Below are positions 53,461-63,164 of a stretch of DNA of 64,000 nt, in pieces (position 1 is the stretch's first letter; each line of letters starts with the position of its first letter). This DNA comes from Kappaphycus alvarezii (Eukaryota; Rhodophyta; Florideophyceae; Gigartinales; Solieriaceae), in assembly GCA_002205965.3 (NCBI GenBank), contig NADL03000233.1, positions 1 through 64,000 of the forward strand. The letters are read 5' to 3'. The translations under genes were made by a program, and so were the position numbers. The notes under the pieces were generated by a model. It was not told the DNA's origin, did not search any database, and saw only the letters and a program-made list of their open reading frames with translations.

Positions 53461-54349
53461 CCGCAGGGCGCCATTGACAGCGCACGTATCCATTGCTTTC
53501 ATCGCCACAATCTTTAACACATCAAAAATCACGGCGCATACATCCAGGTGCGCTCCTCCGAGAATGTAAATTGGCCAGCCCGCTCCCTACCTTTGGAAGG
53601 GGTCGCGATGAAGTATTGATATATTTTATGCTTTTTATTTTGCGCCAGACTCAGAAAAGACACAATTTGAAACACTTTACCCTCCTGTCGGAGGGAGACG
53701 GGAGATGCACCTGTGTTTTACTGCAGTTAATAAATGAAAATGATGTTAATTTCCATCAATGAACCAATATTTATCGACATATGATCGACGTGGATAATTC
53801 GATGGCCGGAGGCGTGCAAAATTTTTCTAACAACTCAAGAATATTTATACTGGAGACCAGAGTAGAACTGCTACAAAATATGATTCCAGTAGTATGATAG
53901 TTTTTTATACCAAATTCATGCTCAGTTATAATTAGAGAATAATTATCCAGGTGAAAACTAATCCAAATAGTAATCTTCTGGAAATAAATACCCAATAATT
54001 ATAACTTAATAATTTAAAAGACAACTGGCAGAACTGAAAATTGCTTCACATGTAATGCAGTACAAAACATGGGGCGGTGAAAATAGATAAACCTATTCAT
54101 AGATGATTCACAATAAGAAAAAATGTGGGTCTATGATAAAATATTGTTACACAATTTATCACCTCTGTATTCGAAGTGGAAAACACATTAGAAAGCTTCA
54201 CAATACTTTTTTATTAGTTTTCCAATTTACACAGCCCAAGACATGAAAAATCCACTCTCTTCCTCAAATATTCGGGCCCATTTTTCAATCGCTGAACATC
54301 TCTGAACGTCGTCAACGCTCATGTCAGCTCTGCGCAGCTAAGCACGCAA
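53461..54349. other. No gene recognised
   Basis: AT-rich and without motifs on either strand. Confidence 0.35.
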
Positions 54350-55255
54350 ATGTTCACGTCTCTTGTACATTTTCTCGAAGCATTCCTTAACGTCGCCGTT
54401 GATATCGAGACAATGGAAGTAGCATTTCAGCCCCTACGCAATTGCTTTGGTTTCTGTAAGATCGGATATTTATTTCTCGCAGTACTGCCATCGTGCGCCA
54501 CAGATGGTGCTATAGTATTCGACCGAATGATGGAACGTGGCGTCCGAACGTTGGCTAGAGGAGTCTTCGATTTTGAAAAATTTCGGGAACTCCCAACTAC
54601 CAGTCAAATACAAAGAGAAAGAAATTCCCTCGTGCTAAGATTCACGTCCGCGAAAGATATCCCAGATGATGCGTTTCTGACCTCCAGTTCAGCCGCCAAC
54701 ATACTGTGCGAAAAGACTTTTGCCGGACACCGTAAGGGTTCTCACAACATACGAAGACACCCTTGATCACTAAGTTTGATTTTAATCCTTCCTACAGTCA
54801 ACGATTCTTCCGTTCAGTGCCTTTTGCTCAAAAAAACACCCTTGCAAAAGATACTCACGGAAGTAGTCCACGAGGCTATGCAAGACGGTATACCTCTCGG
54901 AGACGAGATGAGGCAATTTTTTCGTGCTTTGATTGCGCTACCAGGATGTTGAAGAGTTTCGGGGAGCTTGTTTATGCGGAGAAAAATGTTCTTGTGGTAG
55001 GGATACCCTTGAATCTACTTCTGAACTTCTGTTGTCGCGAGACCGTCCGATGCGATGGTCGGAAAGTTGCAGGCGCTATGCGGGACGAGAAGGAAAGGCG
55101 GTACCAAAACGAGCAACATTAGACTGCTGTGTCTGTGCGTAGGTTTCGGTTTCGGCGGGGAGGTAGGAGAGGAAAACGGATGCAAAAGAGATCGTGGAGT
55201 AAAATCCGATGGCAAAAATATGGGCTCACCCAGGTCGGTCGATCATATTCCTTGA
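54350..55255 (+). pseudogene. Unidentified coding-like region
   Basis: A 138-codon frame from the ATG at 54350 reads FDRMMERGVRTLARGVFDFE and RFTSAKDIPDDAFLTSSSAA. The next frame from 54763 overlaps its last bases, and a third reads LTEVVHEAMQDGIPLGDEMR. The composition is protein-like across three frames, as expected of a broken gene. The family is not recognised. Confidence 0.3.
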
Positions 55256-55862
55256 ATTGGCTACCCAGTACAGTCAGGTAGCTTTTACGGATGCAACCCC
55301 ACTATTCGCCAGCGGCGGCGAGCCGAATAAACTACAGTACAGATCAATACCAAAGAATTCAAGCGTGAGGGTGTAAGACCAAGTAATTACGGTACTGAAA
55401 TATGTCGGGAATAATTCAGATCTGATCGTAGAATTGCAACAGCGCCCCATATAGGAACGCAGTCAAAAGACATGGGAATCATGTTATAGTGATGGTGTGA
55501 TCTAACACTGCCTCTTGATGGCCTAGACCTTAGTATCATTAAAATAGTCTCGGAGAACATGTTTTATATACTTGCGGAGCGGTTGGTAGGAGATCCAGTC
55601 CGTCTTTTCTTCTCCGGGCAAAGCCAATTCACTAACAACTCGATTATTCCGTGGTTTCATCGTACGTCTCGAGTCTCGTCGACTGCGATAAGTTTCCCTG
55701 TTTGGCAGGCAAGGTGTTCGAGTATACGCTCGGTAATGCTGAAATCCTTACTTCTTAGAACCTAAGCTGGCGACCATGCACTTCTCGACGTTCGCCGCTG
55801 AGGAGATCCTCTATTAAAAAGATGTAATCAGATCTGCATTCGATAACTCTGTACATAACTGG
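55256..55862. other. No gene recognised
   Basis: No motif-bearing frame on either strand. Confidence 0.35.
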
Positions 55863-57235
55863 TCACTTAAGTGAAGATTTGTTCGTTCGATTTCGCTCCT
55901 TTATTCCACGGAGCACATAATGGCCTTCCACAAAATTGATGGATCTGACGTTTGACTTGCAATTAAAATATTCGAATAAGACTTGACGCTTCTTCGAGGA
56001 TAGTTCCGGGTCTTTCTTTTCCATACCGTCCAACGATGAAATCAAATATGCTATTTTTGCGCGCTGAGCTGAAATAGTATCCCATTTGAAGCGGATTTTG
56101 ACCTTCTTCCCGACTTTGCTCTTAATAGCACGCAGCAATGTCTCCTATGGGTGATCTGCAAACACTTTCAACGAAAAATGGATCCCCAGGCGGTTTAGCA
56201 CTGGGGATCTCAAAGCTGACTGAACTACTGGAGCGGGGCTCGGCCAACACTGGTAAATCATTTCGTACTCTGAAAGCAAAGCTCGCATGATCTTAAGAAG
56301 GTCACGATTGACTATCTCTACTCTGTCATTTGACCACGGCAAGTAAGCGAGTGTAAAATGATGCTCAGAGTGGGTCTTTTCGCGCAGGAGGCTTACTACC
56401 TCGTTTTTTGAAATATGAGCCACTATTCCGTACCTAAACGGTGTGCAACACCAAAAGAGGTGAACCAACTCGTTAGGGTTTCGGCTACCGTTTCTGTTTG
56501 GTTTAATTGCACAGTGTGAGCCATATATATCCACTATGGTCATCTTTCAGGACCAGGATGTACCTGAATCCGTCTAGACCCTTAGGCATGAGGCAGAATT
56601 AGAAATGCAGGAGTTCTTTTGCTCTACTGTGTGTAGAACGTGACGTAACGCCAGAGGTACGATTTTATTTTGCTTGCGTGCAAAGGCAATGAAGGCAGGA
56701 ACGGAGAATAAATTCTATATTGGAGCTCAAGCTCGCCCAGCGAAAGTGAGCTTGAATTGTGTACAGGTTGATTCGCCAGCTCTTGTGTCCACCTTGGCCA
56801 ATGTGTGTAGCTATCATGAAGAATAGTTTTGGAAGCTTATCTTTACCTGGAATCCACAATATACACTTTTCATCCTTGATTCCGTCGTATGTCTTTCGGA
56901 AGGATTTTGAGGGTCTCTCCTTTCACAAGGGCTGTGATTTATCGATTGCCCATGACTTGGCCAGTCCAGAGCTCGCTTCAGGTCATGGTTAATTGGAGCA
57001 TGCATAAAGGAATAAAACGAAGGACCTTTGAAGCGATGAAATCCTATTTGTGTTGACGGTCCAACGTGTGAATATTTCAGCACAAATTACGCTAACCTGG
57101 TAAGAGTTCAGCGACATAGCGAAATGCGGAGAGCTTGATTGCCCAGCGCATCAGCTTGCTGGATGTGTGTAGTGCGACTACGGGATTCATGCTATGGAGT
57201 TCGGGAGCCAAAAGTCTGTTTGACAGTGAGGCCTT
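55863..57235 (-). pseudogene. RNase H and integrase relic of a second gypsy lineage
   Basis: In order on the minus strand: RNase H end (VALHTSSKLMRWAIKLSAFR at about 57150), the integrase zinc-binding module (IATHIGQGGHKSWR near 56810, CLHCLC near 56675), the integrase core (ISKNEVVSLLREKTHSEHHF then LAYLPWSNDRVEIVNRDLL, the catalytic Glu in VEIVN) at 56543-56145, and a C-terminal region at 56138-55863 (FVEGHYVLRGI). Sequence differs strongly from elements 1-3. The relic is cut at 57235 by element 3. Confidence 0.7.
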
Positions 57236-57540
57236 TGATAGGGGTAAATCGGCGGGGGAGGAGATCCTCAGAACCAATTACCCTGAGAAGGAGGTGTTGC
57301 GAGCGACAAAGTGCTGCCGTGGTATTGTTGAACGAACAAAAGGGAGTGTATATAGAAGAGAGTTGAGAAAGCTACAAGCAAGTATAAAAGGGGCAGGGTC
57401 TACCACCTGACGCTCTGCGACCAGCGTAAGAAAACGTTTTCTTGGTCTGAAGTTGACTCTCAACTTCCTACTACTCGGGACTTGGCTTGAAGTTGTCTGC
57501 CACTTGGCTTGACCTCTCCATGAGGAAGCAGTTTACTCAG

Positions 57541-57548
57541 CTTATATA
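57541..57548 (-). promoter_or_regulatory. TATA box for genomic RNA, element 3 LTR
   Basis: TATATAAG on the minus strand (plus: CTTATATA), 129 bases downstream of the LTR ORF stop codon, at the same place as in elements 1 and 2. Confidence 0.65.
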
Positions 57549-57676
57549 GACTTTTGGCTACCCCTAAAGTCCGAACAAAACTACAGAAGATACTAAGAAA
57601 TGCATAAAAATACTTTGTGTGGACAATATACTCTAAGCAAAAGATACTTAAGAAACTAACAATTAATTTGGTCCTC

Positions 57677-58297
57677 TTATTTCCCATTCTCTAAATCAGA
57701 TCCAAACAACTCCTCTAAAATATCCATGCTGTCCAAGCAGTCCCCACAAATATCTGCGAATGGCTCACAACTCTCTATTTCCCCCTGGGAGATATCTAGA
57801 CTACTAAAGATATCTCCATCCGGTTCCATCGTGGGCACAACTTGATCCATACTCTCTATTCCAGGCCCCACCGGTCCAACACTTTCCATGCCCCCTGTTG
57901 CCTCATCTTCCTCCTCCTCCTCCTCTCCTCCTCCTCCTCATCCTCTTCTCCTCATCCTCATCTCCTCATCCTCCTCATCCTCTCATCCTCTCATCCTCCT
58001 CATCCTCCTCATCCTCCTCATCTCATCTTCCTGATCCTCGTACACTAGCTCAGGGGCTAACCATTCCTCGAAGGACTCCCCGCTCTCCTCCTCGACCTTC
58101 TCAGCCTCTCCCGGACTTACCTCCCTCGCTTCTTCTTCTATGAAGAGGCGGCGCACGAACTCGATGATTTGCTTCTTTGTTTGCCGCCGGATGTAGTCGT
58201 CGGCATCGGTTGGCCCGTAGGCGGCGAGACGAAGGCCATTGATGGAACGGGAAGGGCGGTTTTTGGAAATAGGGACAGAGGGGCGAAGGTTGCTCAT
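57677..58297 (-). pseudogene. LTR-encoded acidic protein, best copy
   Basis: 621 bases from ATG (58297) to stop (57677-57679), about 206 residues. N-terminus: MSNLRPSVPISKNRPSRSIN, then YGPTDADDYIRRQTKKQIIE and FVRRLFIEEEAREV. Middle: EEESGESFEEWLAPELVYED followed by a GAG/GAT repeat tract, acidic in the reading that joins both ends. C-terminus: MESVGPVGPGIESMDQVVPT, then FADICGDCLDSMDILEELFG and SDLENGK. A frame shift within the simple repeat splits the ORF into 58297-57983 and 57889-57677. No database family is recognised. The acidic amphipathic end resembles transcription activation domains, which is inference. Confidence 0.6.
57890..58030. repeat. CT/GA-rich simple repeat within the LTR ORF
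   Basis: Imperfect TCC and TCATCC repeats, about 140 bp, shorter than the matching tract at 7125-7330. Confidence 0.8.
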
Positions 58298-58406
58298 TGT
58301 GATAGAAGTTGGGGAACAGGAGGCAATGTGGGGTGCTTTGGGTGTGTGGGGGGAGAGGGGTGATGAGTAAAATGATCGGGGGCATTTGGAACTTAGAATA
58401 AAGGGG

Positions 58407-58414
58407 TTTAAATA
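58407..58414 (-). promoter_or_regulatory. TATA-like box for the LTR ORF
   Basis: TATTTAAA on the minus strand (plus: TTTAAATA), about 110 bases before the ATG at 58297. The same box with the same context (GGAGCCTATTTAAA) occurs at 7704-7711. Confidence 0.5.
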
Positions 58415-58673
58415 GGCTCCCGGGGCAGGTTCTATAGATTAGGAATAGGTAAAATAAATCTGCAAGGGATTTTGCAATAGTGCATTTGCGCCCTTCTTCT
58501 CAAAAAAGGCGAATTTGGAGGAGGAGGTAAGCTAAAAGGGAAAAGGGACTTGATTCGGGGTCGATTCAGAGGGTTAAATACAGTATAAAAATATCTAGAT
58601 AAAATGGAAGTAAATTTGGAAATGACGGTTGGAGAAGTTAGGGGCGGGATCGTTGTAGGTTGCTGGATTACAC

Positions 58674-58781
58674 GGGGAGGACCATTTCCTGTCTTACGTG
58701 AAGGAGGACCATTTCCTGTATTACGTGAAGGGAGGACCATTTCCTGTATTAAATGAGGGGAGGACCATTTTTTGTATTACA
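58674..58781 (-). repeat. Tandem repeat at the U3 tip
   Basis: Four units of about 27 bases, each with GGAGGACCATTTCCTGTATT or a close variant, at the outer end of the LTR. The LTRs at 6466-7996 and 34296-35704 have a single related unit at most. May be an enhancer array. Confidence 0.75.
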
Positions 58782-58794
58782 CGCCCCCTTTCTC
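58782..58794 (-). promoter_or_regulatory. Polypurine tract of element 3
   Basis: GAGAAAGGGGGCG on the minus strand, immediately before the LTR start TGTAATAC. Confidence 0.7.
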
Positions 58795-58814
58795 AAGGCG
58801 AACGTCCCGGGTCG

Positions 58815-60302
58815 TCACTGCTCTTCTTCTGCTTCCGTTAGTGTTCGCTGTCTTATTGATAAGATGTATGGTCTCTCAAACGGGTACGGATGCAACTGAT
58901 TACCAATATGATGCTCTAAAAAGTAGGTTCGCATTACTGGTACCTCACTTTGTAGCATAGCCTCATATATTGGTTTGATCACATCGAGGTGGGGTTGAAT
59001 ACATTCTTCTTCCGTGACTCTTCCGAATCTTCCAAGAGTGAAAAAATATATGTGATATGCAAACTCTTCTGGAAGATGCCGGAGGAATGGATGTCGATAA
59101 GAAAAGAAGACGCGCATCATCAAGAACGAATCTTCGTAAGATAAGTGCGGTCCATGTAGCGCCCTAAAACATAAACAGATGCTTATCATGAAATAAGAAA
59201 TGACCTGCGCATCGTTCGCATCCTCGGAGATATTGCGCAGCCAAAAAGATAATCTTCTTCTTCCGACTGTATGCTGTGCATGGTTGTGAAGCAAAGCTAG
59301 AGATGAAGTTGTGGTGGACGGTCCCGATGAATGGCCGCGACCAGCTCCTGACGTACTGGGACCTGCACGAGGTCCACTCGGGGGACGACCGGAACCTCTT
59401 CTGGGCGGGTTGTTGTCTCCTGAAGGTCCTCCTCTGGTCATCATCACTGCTTCAGGAGGATCCTCGCCGCCTCCAACGTTCCCAATTTGTGGCGGAGAAA
59501 CGTAAGGTTCCCATAGAGGATACGGGACCAGCCTGTATTCCATATCCGGGGGTAAGGCGTAACCTCTCAGTCGCACGTCTTGGTTGTTCTTGAGAAATAC
59601 GTAAATTGGACGGATAATATTCAGATACGTTTGCGACAAGTCTCCAGCAGCTACCATTCCATATCTTCCTATAGAGTAATGATATATTACCTCCACAAAC
59701 TCTGGACCTGCTTCCGTGAACCTTCCGTTTTGGAATGAAAATAGAACTCTTATTAATAGTCGGAAATCTTCTTGAGGTAGCAATGGTCCGTTCAACGTAC
59801 GAAAACATAGGCATATATTAATGTAGAAATGGATGATTACGTGGAGTTCGTAGTAGTCCCGCGTAACCGAGATGATCCATTCCCAGGCCCTTTTTCCTCC
59901 CATAGGAATCATTCTATAGTTAAAGATGAGTATGCCCCGTGGTTGCGCATAGTCCTGTGTGAGAAGGAATTCTTCAGGCCTCTGATGGTAAGGGACCAGA
60001 CGACGTGCATGGATGGCCCTCCTTGATCTCTTCCCTGAGCTTGAACAGAGCTGATAGTGCGGGTGTCTTTCCTCCGTGACGATGCAAGGGTTCGAGTACT
60101 TGGTTTGGAAGGCCGGCCACTTCACAGCCTGCTGCATTGCTTTTCCATGTACTACAAGTACTTTACAGCCAACTGAAAAGGTTCTGACTGCAGGTTCTGC
60201 ATCCTTATTTCTTGTCTGTGTTAGCGCGCGGTGTGATCTCCAGCCTTCGGTGGCCAGTAATTCAACTTCCCTACTCTCTTCATCGATAATATTTGTTTCC
60301 AT
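58815..60302 (-). CDS. Integrase tail plus tandem post-integrase domains, element 3
   Basis: 495 codons, identical in plan to element 1 (14421-16136): end of integrase, first domain (HVIIHFYINICLCFR to PLWEPYV), Gly/Pro/Arg-rich linker, second domain (ISYFMISICLCFRALHGP to PFERPYIL), stop. Very few substitutions relative to element 1; the linker keeps its length. That both copies keep 495 open codons here, while other parts show indels, is compatible with recent activity. Confidence 0.85.
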   Translation of the reverse strand: METNIIDEESREVELLATEGWRSHRALTQTRNKDAEPAVRTFSVGCKVLVVHGKAMQQAVKWPAFQTKYSNPCIVTEERHPHYQLCSSSGKRSRRAIHARRLVPYHQRPEEFLLTQDYAQPRGILIFNYRMIPMGGKRAWEWIISVTRDYYELHVIIHFYINICLCFRTLNGPLLPQEDFRLLIRVLFSFQNGRFTEAGPEFVEVIYHYSIGRYGMVAAGDLSQTYLNIIRPIYVFLKNNQDVRLRGYALPPDMEYRLVPYPLWEPYVSPPQIGNVGGGEDPPEAVMMTRGGPSGDNNPPRRGSGRPPSGPRAGPSTSGAGRGHSSGPSTTTSSLALLHNHAQHTVGRRRLSFWLRNISEDANDAQVISYFMISICLCFRALHGPHLSYEDSFLMMRVFFSYRHPFLRHLPEEFAYHIYFFTLGRFGRVTEEECIQPHLDVIKPIYEAMLQSEVPVMRTYFLEHHIGNQLHPYPFERPYILSIRQRTLTEAEEEQ

Positions 60303-60865
60303 GTCTCTCTTAACATTCTAGGAGCCCTTCCGTACATTAGCTCGAATGGTGAGCGTCCATTTCTTCCTCTTCTTCGACGGTAGCCGTATAACACTTTTGG
60401 TAAGGCATCTTCCCACTGGATTTCATTCTCCAACATAGTTTTCGATATTGCTCGTTTGATGGTTCCAACCATCCTCTCCGCTTTCCCGTTGGACATAGGA
60501 GCGTATGCGAGAACGGTCTTCAGCTGAATCCCTTTCTCTTCCAAGAAACGAAGCAGTGAAGTTGCAGTAAAACAAAGGGCGTTATCCGAGATGATCCTTT
60601 TTGGAAGACCAAACGGTTCAATTATTTCTTTTTCGATGAATCTCAGTACCACCTCAGCATTTGCCTCCTCGATTGCAACTGCTATTGGCCATCCAGTAAG
60701 ATGTTCCACCCCTATAAGGAGATATTTGTTTCCGGAAGAAGTTTCCTTGAACGGGCCTGCGAAGTCAATTGAGAAGGTTTCAAAGAGACCGGAAACTGGA
60801 AAACTTAGAGTTGTCTTATACTTCCGTATTGGAGTGAATTTTTGGCAGTTGTCGCAGCTTTTCAC
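60221..60865 (-). CDS. Integrase core, element 3
   Basis: CDNCQKF, SIDFAGPF (Asp), RIISDNALCF (Asp), EKGIQLKTVLAYAPMSNG, NGKAERM (Glu). The frame continues through the site where element 1 is broken at 14419, and shifts at about 60310, where a one-base change separates it from the next segment. Confidence 0.88.
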   Translation of the reverse strand: MKSCDNCQKFTPIRKYKTTLSFPVSGLFETFSIDFAGPFKETSSGNKYLLIGVEHLTGWPIAVAIEEANAEVVLRFIEKEIIEPFGLPKRIISDNALCFTATSLLRFLEEKGIQLKTVLAYAPMSNGKAERMVGTIKRAISKTMLENEIQWEDALPKVLYGYRRRRGRNGRSPFELMYGRAPRMLRETWKQILSMKRVGKLNYWPPKAGDHTAR

Positions 60866-60908
60866 GAAGTTATAGACGTCCTTATGGATACCGGGCCACC
60901 AGAATCTC

Positions 60909-61241
60909 TCAGTTACGAATTTTGGTTGTTTCGAGATCCCAATGCCCTAGCTCATCATGGAAAGTCCTCAATATCTTCATTCTTTCTTTCAAAGGGGCCA
61001 CTAGTCGGGGACCGGCTTTAGTGTGCCGGAAAAGTTTCCCATTCCACAATGTAAAAGCCTTTTGATTCCTGCGTACCCAATTTCGGTGTTCAAGATCAAC
61101 CTTTCTCATTTCTAGTCCATCGAGGAATTTGATCAGTCCGTGAATATTAGCTTCGTACTCGTTATCGTTCGGCAACTGCAACTCGGCGACTCCGACGATG
61201 TCCTCCGAAGCTTTTTCATCTGGAATCAGTGCGTCCCTCAA
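60909..61241 (-). pseudogene. RNase H to integrase connection, element 3
   Basis: Reads RDALIPDEKASEDIVGVAEL, then WNGKLFRHTKAGPRLVAPLK and HDELGHWDLETTK (zinc-binding start). The frame is left at about 60920 in an A run that is shorter than in element 1. Confidence 0.8.
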
Positions 61242-61968
61242 GCGGGATAGGTAATCGCAGGCTGATTATTGCGTCCGGGTCTATACACAATTTCAAACCG
61301 ATATTCTGCGAAAATGTCGAGCCATCGGGCCAAGCGGTGATGTACATCCTTCTTTTGGAATGCTGTTTTAAGTGCCTGGTGATCAGTTATCAAGACAAAT
61401 TTCTCGAGTGATAAAAGGTATATGCGAAACTTTTTCAGCGCGAAGACGACAGCTAGCGCTTCTTTCTCGCAGACTGAGTATCTCTTTTCTGCGTCATTCA
61501 GAGTTCGGCTTGCGAATTGAACAGGGTGTAGTCTTCCGTTTTCATCTTTTTTGGGACAAAACGGCACCCAAAGACCGTTCTGAGGCCTGTCTCCACAACG
61601 AATGGTCTCTTGAAATCTGGGTACATGAGAACTGGGGGGACACATAGCTTATCTTTAAGCTCCTGAAATGCAGTTTCCATTTCCTTGTTCCAGTAAAATT
61701 TTCCTTTCTTCGTAGTGCTGGCATGTAACGGTGCTGCAGTCTTGGCGAAATCTTTTATAAATCTTCTGTAATATGAGGCCAGTCCTAGGAAGCTTCGGAC
61801 CTCCGTCTTTGAAGCGGGCCTTGGTGCCAACTCGATTTTTTTCGTTTTCTCTGGATCCACTCTAATTCCCTCTTGGTCGACGATATGACCGAGTAATTGG
61901 ATAGAAGTTTTCGCAAAGAAGCATTTGCTCAACTTAATTTTCAAGCTATACTCCGATATCCTCTCCAC
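61238..61968 (-). pseudogene. RT connection and RNase H, element 3, frames broken
   Basis: 61968-61498 and 61645-61238 overlap. The first reads LKIKLSKCFFAKTSIQLLGH and then the RNase H start; a two-base loss near 61587 and an added A near 61550 change the frame. The second reads SRTLNDAEKRYSVCEKEALA, ITDHQALKTAFQKKD and YRPGRNNQPA. Confidence 0.82.
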
Positions 61969-62375
61969 AACTGTATTGAGTGCGAGATGTGCTGATCCAA
62001 TGTTTCTGAGAATATGACGACATCATCGATATAGACTCTTGCGAATGGAAGTCCTTTCAAAACCTCGTTCATCATTCTTTGGAATGTAGCTGGTGCATTC
62101 ATGAGACCAAAAGGCATCACTTCGAACCTGAACGTACCGGCTTTGCTGGTAAAGGTTGTTTTTTCCTTACATTTTTCATCCAATGGAATCTGCCAATAGC
62201 CAGTGTAAAGGTCAATTGAGGTGAAATATCTCCCGTCCTTCAGGTCCTCGAGGATCTCCTCCATGTTCGGAATCGGAAATCGATCGGGTATCATTCTCTG
62301 GTTCAGTTGTCGGTAATCGACGCAAAAACGCAGCTTTCCACCTTCTTTGGTGCGACCACAACTGGAAACGACCAT
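61941..62375 (-). pseudogene. RT catalytic part, element 3
   Basis: LRFCVDYRQLNQRMIPDRFP, TSIDLYTGYWQIPLDE, VMPFGLMNAPATFQRMMNEV and VYIDDVVIFSETL with an intact YIDD. Broken at about 62342 by one missing base and near 61975 by a small change after DQHISHS. Confidence 0.88.
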
Positions 62376-62668
62376 GGGGATGAAACTGGTCGAATAATAT
62401 CATTTTTCAGCATACTTGTAACATTTTCTGAGATAAATTGGTCATATTTTGGCGGTTGACGTCTAGGCTTGTGGTAAATCGGTTGAGTGTCGGTAAGTTC
62501 GAACGAGTGAGTAACCGGTACACTTGCTTGTCTCAAATCTGAAACGCTCCATGCAATTACTTCGGAAGATGTTAACATGTCGGATATTTTCAGTGAGGCG
62601 GGGGCGGGAAGGTGCTGCACTTTTCCTTGGATTTCTGCCATTTGGCGCCCTTTTTCTTCTTGATCCCA
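62303..62668 (-). pseudogene. RT N-terminal segment, element 3
   Basis: Continuous frame MAEIQGKVQHLPAPASLKIS into MLTSSEVIAWSVSDLRQASV and the RT start. This shows that the stop of element 1 at 12353-12355 is absent here. A frame change at about 62668 separates it from the acidic linker. Confidence 0.85.
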
Positions 62669-63153
62669 ACCTCAATATTTTGAAGGACCTCTTCCGTCGT
62701 GCTCACATCTTCATATATGGAGTTCGCCGTATTCTTATTTTCTTTGCAAAGGTAATCTTCTTTCATGCTCCGAATTCTGTCCTTTGATTCGATATCATCG
62801 CAAAAAGAAACACATTCGGGTTTCAAACTTATCCTAGAATCCCAGTCGTCATCTGTTTCAAACCCGGAATCATAATCGTCCCATGCCATGTTCATTAACC
62901 CCCGAGGGTACCCTTTTCCACTTCTGAAAGTGTTAGTTGGTTCCGAATCTTCGCTGTCATAGCTAGAAGTGAAATCTTCACTGTCCGTTTCTTTTAAATC
63001 TTCAGGATGCGTGCTTTTGTCGAAATCCAGGGGCATCTTCACGGTTCTGCCGTCAATATTAACTGAAACCATTTGGTTGCCCAAGTCAATGCATGTCCCT
63101 AGTCTTTCCATGGTAGGGCAGCCAATGATTGCATCGAAAGGGAGATCCGGCAT
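62590..63153 (-). pseudogene. Protease end and acidic linker, element 3
   Basis: MPDLPFDAIIGCPTMERLGT through SEDFTSSYDSEDSEPTNTFR, then KPECVSFCDDIESKDRIRSM. Reads through the position of the break of element 1 at 12103. Preceded by a frame change at about 63172, where TT is reduced to T. Confidence 0.85.
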
Positions 63154-63164
63154 GACAAGAAAGT

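Larger units (their letters stand above)
57236..58781 (-). repeat. 3' LTR of element 3, long form
   Basis: Starts TGTAATAC (58781) and ends CCCCTATCA (57236). Contains from left to right on the minus strand a tandem array at the tip, TATTTAAA, the LTR ORF, the TATATAAG box (57541-57548) and U5. Confidence 0.9.
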
